The position numbers were made by a program, and so were the translations under genes. From Flavobacteriales bacterium (lineage in GTDB: Bacteria > Bacteroidota > Bacteroidia > Flavobacteriales > Flavobacteriaceae), in the NCBI GenBank assembly GCA_013205245.1, contig JABMNH010000038.1, positions 1 through 64,000 on the forward strand: a stretch of DNA of 64,000 nucleotides. Reading direction: 5' to 3'. Shown piece after piece: positions 17,593-25,114 of this stretch. Each line of letters opens with the position of its first letter. Position 1 is the first letter of the stretch. The notes under the pieces were generated by a model, which had not been told where the DNA came from, did not search any database, and saw only the letters and a list, made by a program, of their open reading frames with translations.

Positions 17593-18453
17593 ATGCCATC
17601 TTGGTTTAAAAGAACAGATAAAGGTATTCAAACACCTACTGAGAAGAAAAAAGATATTCCAAAAGGCTTGTGGTATAAGACCCCAAGCGGGAAAGTTGTG
17701 GATTCTGATGAGCTTAAAGAAAATCTTTGGGTTTGTCAAGAAGATGGTTATCACGTAAGAATTGGAAGCAATGAATATTTTCAAATATTTTTTGATGATA
17801 ATGTTTACACAGAATTAAATCCTAAATTAACATCAAAAGATCCTTTAAAATTTTCGGACACTAAAAAATATACCGATCGTTTAAAAGAGGCGCAAGAAAA
17901 AACAAAGCTAAAAGATGCTGTGACTACAGCTGTAGGGAAATCGTTAGGTAAAGACATTGTTATTGCCGCAATGGATTTTAGTTTTATTGGTGGTTCTATG
18001 GGAAGTGTTGTTGGCGAAAAAATTGCCAGAGCAATTGATTATAGTATAAAGAACAGCATCCCTTTTATGATAATTTCAAAATCTGGAGGTGCGCGTATGA
18101 TGGAAGCCTCTTTATCTTTAATGCAATTGGTTAAAACATCGGCTAAATTGGCACAACTAGATGAAGCGAAAATACCTTATGTTTCTCTTTGTACAGATCC
18201 AACTACTGGTGGCACTACGGCTTCTTACGCCATGCTTGGCGATATTAATATAGCCGAACCGAATGCCTTAATTGCATTTGCAGGACCTCGCGTTGTTAAA
18301 GACACCACCGGTAAAGATTTACCCGAAGGTTTTCAACGCTCTGAATTTGTTTTAGAACACGGCTTTTTAGATGCCATCTTTGAACGGAAACAATTAAAAG
18401 AAAAGGTTAATTTATATCTAGATTTAATTCAAAATCAACCTATCAGATCTTAA
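17593..18453 (+). CDS. accD: Acetyl-CoA carboxylase carboxyltransferase subunit beta
   Basis: A 286-residue subunit of acetyl-CoA carboxylase, which transfers the carboxyl group from biotin to acetyl-CoA in the first step of fatty-acid synthesis. The crotonase-like core is intact: [57 protein letters not shown] and AFAGPRVV. The N-terminal zinc ribbon present in E. coli AccD is degenerate here: of four Cys only one is seen (WVCQED), the first pair being replaced in [11 protein letters not shown] believe this is usual for Bacteroidetes. The gene ends at a strong terminator. Confidence 0.97.
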   Translation: MPSWFKRTDKGIQTPTEKKKDIPKGLWYKTPSGKVVDSDELKENLWVCQEDGYHVRIGSNEYFQIFFDDNVYTELNPKLTSKDPLKFSDTKKYTDRLKEAQEKTKLKDAVTTAVGKSLGKDIVIAAMDFSFIGGSMGSVVGEKIARAIDYSIKNSIPFMIISKSGGARMMEASLSLMQLVKTSAKLAQLDEAKIPYVSLCTDPTTGGTTASYAMLGDINIAEPNALIAFAGPRVVKDTTGKDLPEGFQRSEFVLEHGFLDAIFERKQLKEKVNLYLDLIQNQPIRS

Positions 18454-18487
18454 CAAAAAAGAGCGCTATTAGCGCTCTTTTTTGTTA
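18450..18487. terminator. Bidirectional terminator after accD
   Basis: A near-perfect palindrome with the core GAGCGCT-ATT-AGCGCTC, an A-run on the left and a T-run on the right. It serves accD (+) and the convergent lipoprotein gene (-). Confidence 0.92.
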
Positions 18488-18503
18488 AATGACAATTTTA
18501 TAT

Positions 18504-19355
18504 TTATTTCTTTAAATGAATGGTTTCTGTAACGCCATCTTTAGTAAGTGTTCCCAAATCATCACAAGTACCATCGCCATAATCTAAAACAGCTGTTTGA
18601 CCATCTTTTTGAAAAGTAACGACACCACTAACAATAAACCTACAGACCAACTCTTTTCTTAATGGCGTTGTTATTGTTGATGAATGTATTGTGCCATCTT
18701 TTCGAGTGAAAGCCCAATTTCCAGAAACAGAAAACACATTATCACCCCAAGCAGGTGTGTCATTTCCTTCTATAAGTTCTTTAATTTTTGTACCGCTTTT
18801 ACTTGCTGTTGCCCCGTCTGACCATGTTACATTAACATTAAACGTAAAAGTAGATTGTGGATTTCCGTTTGCGTTTACACGCTCTTTTAAAACACTATGA
18901 CCCCCTTCAATTTTTTTATCATTATTGTAAAAATTATCAAAACTCACATCAATCATTTTGGTTAATGCTGTTTTATCATTACTATAATGCATGATTATTT
19001 TACCACTTACCATATTGCCATTTCTCAATTCGCAAGCATCACCAAAATCTATGGTCACATCTTTAGTGTTATCTGTAATCACTTTGGTTACAGTAGCACA
19101 ATCTGGCAAATAACGATTTGTATGATTCCCTTCAGATTTGTTGGCATATTCCTGATCTGCAAAAGTTTGGTCAATAATAGAAGAAACATCTTCTGTAATA
19201 TTATCAACTTCTGTTTCAGTTTGAACTTGAGCAGCACTAAACTGTGCTACAACATCTTGTGCAACAACATTGCCTTCACTACTTTGACAGGATGTAAAAA
19301 TAAGCCCGACTATAAAAGCAGCAGTTAAAAATTTAATTGTGTTTTGTGTTTTCAT
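18504..19355 (-). CDS. Secreted lipoprotein of unknown function
   Basis: A 283-residue protein with a lipoprotein signal peptide (lipobox LIFTSC, Cys23). The mature part is polar and beta-rich, with paired segments that resemble each other in outline (TIDFGDACELRNGNMVSGKI and AVLDYGDGTCDDLGTLTKDG), suggesting an internal duplication of a small beta domain. Many flavobacterial genomes have similar lipoproteins, but I recognise no named family. It is separated from the T9SS cargo gene upstream by a terminator, so it is probably transcribed alone. Confidence 0.75.
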   Translation of the reverse strand: MKTQNTIKFLTAAFIVGLIFTSCQSSEGNVVAQDVVAQFSAAQVQTETEVDNITEDVSSIIDQTFADQEYANKSEGNHTNRYLPDCATVTKVITDNTKDVTIDFGDACELRNGNMVSGKIIMHYSNDKTALTKMIDVSFDNFYNNDKKIEGGHSVLKERVNANGNPQSTFTFNVNVTWSDGATASKSGTKIKELIEGNDTPAWGDNVFSVSGNWAFTRKDGTIHSSTITTPLRKELVCRFIVSGVVTFQKDGQTAVLDYGDGTCDDLGTLTKDGVTETIHLKK

Positions 19356-19427
19356 CTTATATAATTTTTGATTAACGCTTCTAAGACTTTATTAATCTTA
19401 AAAGGTTTAAAATTATGTGTAAAAAAC

Positions 19428-19453
19428 AAAGGGTCTAAAAAATTAGACCCTTT
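19428..19453 (-). terminator. Terminator of the T9SS cargo gene
   Basis: AAAGGGTCTAA (19428-19438) and TTAGACCCTTT (19443-19453) form an 11-bp stem with an AAAA loop. It lies 11 bases past the stop codon of the minus-strand gene at 19464-22211. Confidence 0.85.
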
Positions 19454-19463
19454 AATAATATTA

Positions 19464-22211
19464 TTATTTGATGATTATCTTTTGGTTATAAGTAAAATTA
19501 TCAGCTTCTAGTTTCAACACATACACACCCGTTTTTAAAGACGGATTTATTTTTGAAGCTGTTCCTTGGCTAAAATTATGTGTTTCTTTATAAACTTGAC
19601 GTCCTCTCATATCAAATATACGCAAGGTAGATTTACCTATATTTAATTTTGGTGTGATTGTAAATTGTCCGTTAGAAGCTGTTGGATAAACAAGAATTGA
19701 TAATTTTTCTTTTTCGAAATTGTTTACAGCCAATGTGCCGGCAGAAAATGTTCCAGTAAACAATCCCCGTCCGTAAGTTGAGGCTAAAACAGTATTATCT
19801 GCCGTTCTTAAATCAAAGCTCGTTACTTTAGAATTTTGCATGCCATTTTGAGATTGTACCCAATTTGGGCTTGCTGTTTTAAAGTTTTCTGTACGCCAAA
19901 CGCCTAAGTCAGTCCCTACAATAACTTCATCATTGTTTAGTGGATTCATCATAACGGCTTTAACAGGAAGGTCTGGTAAATCGCCTTCTTTATTTGCCCA
20001 AGTGGTACCGCCATCGGTGGTAAACCATACGCTTGCAACACCATAATTATGAAAAGTGACAATAATTTCATCTTCGTTTGCGCCAAAATTAATATTAGAA
20101 ATACTTCCTAAAAAATTTGAATCACCTATATCAAACCACACTGGAGTAGTGTCGGCATTTGTTACTTTTAATAAAGTGCCGTTTTTCAAACCTACAAATA
20201 ATGTTGTAGAGGCTGTTGTGAATGGAGACACTTTAAAAGCTGTAGGTTCGCCAGTTAATTTTGTATGTGTAAAATCTGTTCTTGGAGTAAAAGACGACCT
20301 AACTCCTATATACTTGACTATTTGGTAAGTTGACCCGCTTGTGGAATTTGCATATAAAATATCTAAATTATCGTCTAAGTCTGCGGGATTTATGAAAGTC
20401 CCTGTAGTTTGGTCTGCCTGAATTTCCTTTCCTGCACCAGTTAAAGGAAGGTTAAGCCTTTGATAAGTATTATAAACATAGGAAACAATTATATACGCAC
20501 CATCTTTATCTATAAACTCGTATGCCCCATCGCCACCATAAACAACAACAAAACTATTTGCACCACTCCCAGAAGCCGCATCGACAAACTGAGACCCATT
20601 ATCTTGTGCGCCAGCTAACAACATATCTGTTGCTGTGCTTTGACCAATAGCACCAGTATAAAATTGGGTGACATTATAATCTTTGTTTCTTGATGAAATA
20701 GCTGTAGTTGCGGAAGAAGCTCCAGATAGCGAACTGGCATAATACACGCCGCCATCATTGCCAATTATAGCTATATCGGCATTTGTAGGATGAAAAGTTA
20801 AGGCATGCATATCTGCATGAACCAAGGAAATATTTAATCCTGATAAATCATTGTTGTTAGACCACTTTGAAATTTGAGACCAAGAACTACCGCTATTTGA
20901 TGTGCTAAATAAATCTATCCCTCCTGCATAAACAATAGCATCATTGGTAGGATCAACTTCAAGCAACAAATCATAGAAAGACTGACCTCTGGTAAAATCA
21001 TCTGCAGCAATACCGGTATCGGCATCTGCTGGAGGTGTTAGTGTTATAACAGTATCAAAAGAATCAGTAGTTTTTAAAATTGTTACTGGTGTTGCGCCGC
21101 CTTGAGCCAACACATAAAAAGTGCCATCACTAATTGTTGAAGCTGCTATCTGTGTGCGTTTACCATTAGTAATAGTATGCTTAACTATAAAGCTGGTGCC
21201 ATCTATTGATTGTAAAATAGTACCACCGCCACTGCCAAAAAAATTGCCTTTTGTCGCTACCCAAATACTGTTATCTGCGGCTATTTCTATATCATTTACT
21301 TCATATGGGTTTCCTGATATATCATTACTCACCAAACTCCAATTTGCGCCATTATCAGTAGATTTATATAAACCGTATTGAAAAGCCCCAATAAAAGTTG
21401 GATCAACGCCTGTAAATCCAAAAGAATTGGCACCTACGGCTGCAAATATAACAGTTGAACCGCCATTATTCCATGCTTTTACATCGTTTACATTGTATTG
21501 GCCAGGAACAAAAGTTTGACCGCTCGTGCTACCAAATGTTGTAACCCCTGTTGAGCCACCAAAAGAATGTGTCCAAGTAGTACCACCATCAACAGTTTTC
21601 CAAATACCATTCCCTGTAACATCACCACCAACATAGGTTTCGCCTGTGCCAACATAAAATATTTGAGAATTATTTGGATCAACAGTAATAGATGAGGCTG
21701 ATATGTTTTCGGGAATGCCACTTACGCGTGTCCAAGAGGAATTGGCATCGGTAATATCATTATTTACCCATAAGCCACCGCTTACACCACCAGCAAAAAC
21801 ACGTTTTTTAAATGAATCATTAGGATCAAACAACAACATACGGGTGCGCCCGCCTACATTATTTGGACCGCGCTCTACCCATGCATTTCCCGTAGCGTCA
21901 CCAGGAACTCTTTGAGCTAAATTTTTATTGGTCATTTTTTCTTGAAGGGCAAATAATTTTTCTGGTGTGGGGCGTCCCAAAGTAGGGTTCATCTCTAGTA
22001 AATATTCGTTTTCCATATATTTATTAGGTGGAATCCCTGAACTTAAACGCTCTTTTTTAGACATTTTTAAACGGCTATTTATGGGGCTATTTTTTAAAAA
22101 GTAGGTATGCCTCTCTTTAAGGTTTTTAACATTTTGTGTGGTAGTAAAAGTGACTAAGCCAACAAAAAAAACTGATAAAATAAATCCCGCAACAAGTAGT
22201 TTTAATTTCAT
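19464..22211 (-). CDS. Secreted BNR/VPS10-like beta-propeller protein with T9SS sorting domain
   Basis: A 915-residue secreted protein. An N-terminal signal anchor (residues 5-25) is followed by repeated Asp-box (BNR) motifs such as TVDGGTTWTHS, STDNGANWSLV, SNSGSSWSQI and TTDGGTTWANK, which build a sortilin/VPS10-like or sialidase-like propeller. A C-terminal type A T9SS sorting domain follows (VYPTASNGQFTI, then LRIFDMRGRQVY, ending VLKLEADNFTYNQKIIIK). It should therefore be exported by the T9SS and attached to or released from the cell surface. No catalytic residues can be assigned. It is often annotated as a glycosyl hydrolase, which the sequence does not prove. Confidence 0.88.
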   Translation of the reverse strand: MKLKLLVAGFILSVFFVGLVTFTTTQNVKNLKERHTYFLKNSPINSRLKMSKKERLSSGIPPNKYMENEYLLEMNPTLGRPTPEKLFALQEKMTNKNLAQRVPGDATGNAWVERGPNNVGGRTRMLLFDPNDSFKKRVFAGGVSGGLWVNNDITDANSSWTRVSGIPENISASSITVDPNNSQIFYVGTGETYVGGDVTGNGIWKTVDGGTTWTHSFGGSTGVTTFGSTSGQTFVPGQYNVNDVKAWNNGGSTVIFAAVGANSFGFTGVDPTFIGAFQYGLYKSTDNGANWSLVSNDISGNPYEVNDIEIAADNSIWVATKGNFFGSGGGTILQSIDGTSFIVKHTITNGKRTQIAASTISDGTFYVLAQGGATPVTILKTTDSFDTVITLTPPADADTGIAADDFTRGQSFYDLLLEVDPTNDAIVYAGGIDLFSTSNSGSSWSQISKWSNNNDLSGLNISLVHADMHALTFHPTNADIAIIGNDGGVYYASSLSGASSATTAISSRNKDYNVTQFYTGAIGQSTATDMLLAGAQDNGSQFVDAASGSGANSFVVVYGGDGAYEFIDKDGAYIIVSYVYNTYQRLNLPLTGAGKEIQADQTTGTFINPADLDDNLDILYANSTSGSTYQIVKYIGVRSSFTPRTDFTHTKLTGEPTAFKVSPFTTASTTLFVGLKNGTLLKVTNADTTPVWFDIGDSNFLGSISNINFGANEDEIIVTFHNYGVASVWFTTDGGTTWANKEGDLPDLPVKAVMMNPLNNDEVIVGTDLGVWRTENFKTASPNWVQSQNGMQNSKVTSFDLRTADNTVLASTYGRGLFTGTFSAGTLAVNNFEKEKLSILVYPTASNGQFTITPKLNIGKSTLRIFDMRGRQVYKETHNFSQGTASKINPSLKTGVYVLKLEADNFTYNQKIIIK

Positions 22212-22257
22212 AATTGATTGTTATTAAATTCTATTCAAATATATGTATTATAATCGT

Positions 22258-23595
22258 TTAAACTAAAAATCCTTTGATCTTTTTATGTAATAATAAAGCT
22301 TGACTGTCTGACATACTCGCCACAAAACCACAAATAGAAATGAGTGTTTGATAGTGTGTTGTTATTTTTTCTTTAAAGGGGTCTGGCACCAATTGTAATA
22401 ACAATGCGTCGTAATTAGTTTCGGTTTTAAGTAATTTATGGATGGCCGCATCGCTAAAGCAATCTAACAAATCGGCAATAACACGATAGCCAGAAATTTC
22501 TTTTTCTAAGACCTCTTTACTTTTATAAATTTTGGCAATACTGATTTTTATGATGTCGTTTATTTGCGCTTCATATTTACATTTATCTAATAAAGCCTTG
22601 TCAAAATCGCCCTTTAAAATAGCCGATTCATTATCTAAAAATTGTTTTGTAGCCTCATCAATCAAAGCGCCAATAGACAAAGCGCGTAAATAACTTAAAC
22701 GGCTGCTTTTATTAGGTAGGGCGTAATATTTTTTGATGTCTATGCTGTCTCTCACTAAATTGATTAAATATTCTAAAGCGTACTCTTCTTCAACCAATCC
22801 TAAATTTATACCGTCTTCAAAATCAATAATGGTATAACAAATATCATCGGCAGCCTCAACCAAAAAGGCTAAAGGATGGCGGTGGTATTTAAGCGTTTTA
22901 CCGTCGTGATAATCCAAGCCTAAATCGGTAGCTAATTCCTTAAAAAAAGATAACTCAGACTGAAAAACTCCATATTTTTTATCGGCCACATGCCTGGTTG
23001 GTTTTTTAGGAAGCGACTCTTTTGGATATTTCATAAACGCTCCTAAGGTCGCATAAGACAAGCGTATGCCACCAGCTTTACCTTCGTAGCTTTCGGTTAA
23101 AATTTTAAATCCGTTGGCATTGCCCTCAAAATCTATTAAATCTTGCCACTCTTTATCAGACAAATAAGCTTTGTATTGTTTGCCGTTACCGGATGCAAAA
23201 TAATCGCCTATGGCTTTTTCACCCGCATGACCAAAAGGCGGATTGCCAATATCGTGCGCCAAAGCTGCCGAAGCCACAATAGCACCAAAATCGTTTACCT
23301 TATAATCTTGTTCTTTTAATATGGGATGTTTATCTAATAAAACTTTTCCTACAGCCCTTCCTAATGAACGTGCCACAACCGAAACTTCTAAACTATGTGT
23401 TAAGCGTGTGTGCACAAAATCGGTTTTTGATAATGGCACTACTTGCGTTTTGTCTTGTAAACTTCTAAAGGGGTTGGAGAAAACAATCCGGTCATAATCT
23501 ACTTCAAAACCCAAACGTGTTTCATCTTGATCTTTTCGCAATCGTGGTTTTGTATCTCCAAAACGTTTTAATGAGAGTAGTTGTTCCCAGTTCAT
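22258..23595 (-). CDS. dgt: Deoxyguanosinetriphosphate triphosphohydrolase (dGTPase)
   Basis: A 445-residue HD-domain enzyme that hydrolyses dGTP (or other dNTPs) to the nucleoside and triphosphate. HD ligands are visible as His67 in LTHSLEV and His114-Asp115 in ALAHDIGNPPFGHAGE, and a further Asp in AADDICYTIIDFEDG. The length and N-terminal segment (YDRIVFSNPFRSLQDKTQV) match the dGTPase subfamily. It is divergent from the beta-helix lipoprotein gene, with 192 bases between the starts. Confidence 0.94.
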   Translation of the reverse strand: MNWEQLLSLKRFGDTKPRLRKDQDETRLGFEVDYDRIVFSNPFRSLQDKTQVVPLSKTDFVHTRLTHSLEVSVVARSLGRAVGKVLLDKHPILKEQDYKVNDFGAIVASAALAHDIGNPPFGHAGEKAIGDYFASGNGKQYKAYLSDKEWQDLIDFEGNANGFKILTESYEGKAGGIRLSYATLGAFMKYPKESLPKKPTRHVADKKYGVFQSELSFFKELATDLGLDYHDGKTLKYHRHPLAFLVEAADDICYTIIDFEDGINLGLVEEEYALEYLINLVRDSIDIKKYYALPNKSSRLSYLRALSIGALIDEATKQFLDNESAILKGDFDKALLDKCKYEAQINDIIKISIAKIYKSKEVLEKEISGYRVIADLLDCFSDAAIHKLLKTETNYDALLLQLVPDPFKEKITTHYQTLISICGFVASMSDSQALLLHKKIKGFLV

Positions 23596-23670
23596 TTATC
23601 CAAAATTTAATGTTAGTGCAATATACTTATTTATCTGTTCTGTTAAAATTTTAAAGACCCCTTTTTGCAG

Positions 23671-23732
23671 GTAACATTGCCTTAACTTAAGGTTGATAAA
23701 TGCTTAACTTCTAATTAACCTCCTATTTACAT
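23671..23732 (+). promoter_or_regulatory. Six-unit 11-bp-periodic TTAACNT operator array (PhoB/OmpR-type architecture)
   Basis: Seven-base units start exactly every 11 bases: GTAACAT (23671), TTAACTT (23682), TTGATAA (23693), TTAACTT (23704), TTAACCT (23715) and TTTACAT (23726). The last unit ends 8 bases before the probable -7 box. Tandem 7-bp units with 4-bp spacers are how PhoB/OmpR-family response regulators bind. The regulator itself is not in the window, so the identity (phosphate or another signal) is inference. Confidence 0.65.
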
Positions 23733-23740
23733 TCGGGTTG

Positions 23741-23748
23741 TTTATTTG
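23741..23748 (+). promoter_or_regulatory. Probable -7 box of the beta-helix lipoprotein gene
   Basis: TTTATTTG, one mismatch from TAnnTTTG, lies 8 bases after the last unit of the operator array and 39 bases before the ATG. The array thus occupies the position of the -33 element, as expected for an activator-dependent promoter. Confidence 0.45.
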
Positions 23749-23787
23749 CATCATAAAATCTAAACAAAAAAATTAAACAAACTTAGA

Positions 23788-25020
23788 ATGAAAAAATTAT
23801 TTTATCTTTTAACAGCCGGTTTATTATTCGCGTCATGTTCTACAGGAAACAGTACACCTCCAGTAATTGTTGATCCAGTAGTAGACCCTGTAGATACAAC
23901 ACTTAGTGGTGTTATTTCTGCTGACAAAACATTAACAAGTGACGTGATTTGGGAAGTTAGCGGTCGTGTTGTTGTTGCAAGTGGTGCAACATTAACCATT
24001 CAACCAGGTACTATTTTAAAAGCTTTTGCTGGTTCTGGTAGCCAAGCATCAACATTAATTATTGCCAGAGGTGGTAAAATTGACGCACAAGGTACTGCTG
24101 CTAAACCTATCATAATGACTTCTACTTCAGATAATATTAGAGTAGGCGAAACTAGCGGCACCAACTTATCTCAAAACGACAGAGGTCTTTGGGGTGGTTT
24201 ATTAATGTTAGGTAAAGCGCCTGGTTCTTTTAAAGGAGATGTAACTGAAATTCAAATTGAAGGTATTCCTGCAACTGACACTAATGGTCTTTATGGTGGT
24301 ACAGATCCTACAGATAATTCTGGTATTCTTAAATATGTATCTATCCGTCACGGTGGCACATTAATAGGTGAAGGAAACGAAATTAACGGTCTTACTTTAG
24401 GTGCTGTTGGTAGTGGTACCGTAATAGACAATGTAGAAATTGTTGCAAACGTTGATGATGGTGTTGAATTTTTTGGAGGCACTGTTAGTCCTACAAATTT
24501 ATTGGTTTGGGCTGCTGGTGATGACGGTCTTGATATTGACCAAGCTTATTCTGGAACAATTACCAACTCAATGGTTATTTTAGGAGACGCTTCAGATCAT
24601 GGATTAGAAATTGATGGTGGCGAAGGTTCTGCTAATGCCTTATTTACAATGGATGGCATCACTTTAATTGGCAACTTAGTTACAGCTAATGGAGAGTATG
24701 CAGATTTTAGAAGTAATGCTATGGGTACTGTTAAAAATGTATATGCTTATGACTTTAAAGACAGTTCTGATGTAGAATTAGATAAAGTAAATAATGTTGC
24801 TCAAAATTATAATGACCAAAATTTAAACTTTGGTGTTTGGCAAATTGTTTTACCAGCGGGTATTACAGATGTAAAAACATTATTTAAAAATACAGATCCA
24901 CTTGTTGCCGTTACCGGATTTGGTGATACAGCTCAAGCAGTGACAAAAGGTGCTCAAACAGTAGGTGCAGATACATCTGTTTTTGCATGGACATTTGCTA
25001 AATCAAAAGGTGCATTTTAA
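23788..25020 (+). CDS. Secreted beta-helix lipoprotein of unknown function
   Basis: A 410-residue lipoprotein (signal peptide with LLFASC, Cys17) followed by a Pro/Val/Asp-rich linker and a domain of short glycine-rich beta repeats (SGATLTIQPGTIL, LIIARGGKIDAQGT, DDGVEFFGGTVS, GDDGLDIDQAYSG) that suggest a right-handed parallel beta-helix. Related flavobacterial proteins are sometimes labelled multidrug transporter, which the sequence does not support. It is followed by a TonB-dependent receptor gene, and the pair probably forms an outer-membrane uptake unit with this protein as surface lipoprotein. An operator-like array precedes it and a strong hairpin separates it from the receptor gene. 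Confidence 0.82.
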   Translation: MKKLFYLLTAGLLFASCSTGNSTPPVIVDPVVDPVDTTLSGVISADKTLTSDVIWEVSGRVVVASGATLTIQPGTILKAFAGSGSQASTLIIARGGKIDAQGTAAKPIIMTSTSDNIRVGETSGTNLSQNDRGLWGGLLMLGKAPGSFKGDVTEIQIEGIPATDTNGLYGGTDPTDNSGILKYVSIRHGGTLIGEGNEINGLTLGAVGSGTVIDNVEIVANVDDGVEFFGGTVSPTNLLVWAAGDDGLDIDQAYSGTITNSMVILGDASDHGLEIDGGEGSANALFTMDGITLIGNLVTANGEYADFRSNAMGTVKNVYAYDFKDSSDVELDKVNNVAQNYNDQNLNFGVWQIVLPAGITDVKTLFKNTDPLVAVTGFGDTAQAVTKGAQTVGADTSVFAWTFAKSKGAF

Positions 25021-25056
25021 TTATAAAAATAACATAAAGCGCTATTAGCTTTTTAC

Positions 25057-25094
25057 ATCAATTGCTCGTTCTAAACCAAGAACGAGCAATTGAT
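25057..25094 (+). terminator. Intercistronic 16-bp hairpin between lipoprotein and TonB receptor
   Basis: ATCAATTGCTCGTTCT (25057-25072) and AGAACGAGCAATTGAT (25079-25094) pair perfectly over 16 bp with a 6-base loop, followed by ATTTTTAATTT. It lies between two same-strand genes that probably share a promoter, so it may be a partial terminator or an mRNA-stabilising structure that sets lipoprotein expression above receptor expression. Confidence 0.8.
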
Positions 25095-25114
25095 ATTTTT
25101 AATTTAAAAAAAAT

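Noticed and set aside
19464-22211. Glycoside hydrolase or sialidase function for the BNR protein
   Set aside because: Asp-box repeats alone define a propeller fold; no sialidase catalytic Arg triad or Tyr/Glu pair could be placed.
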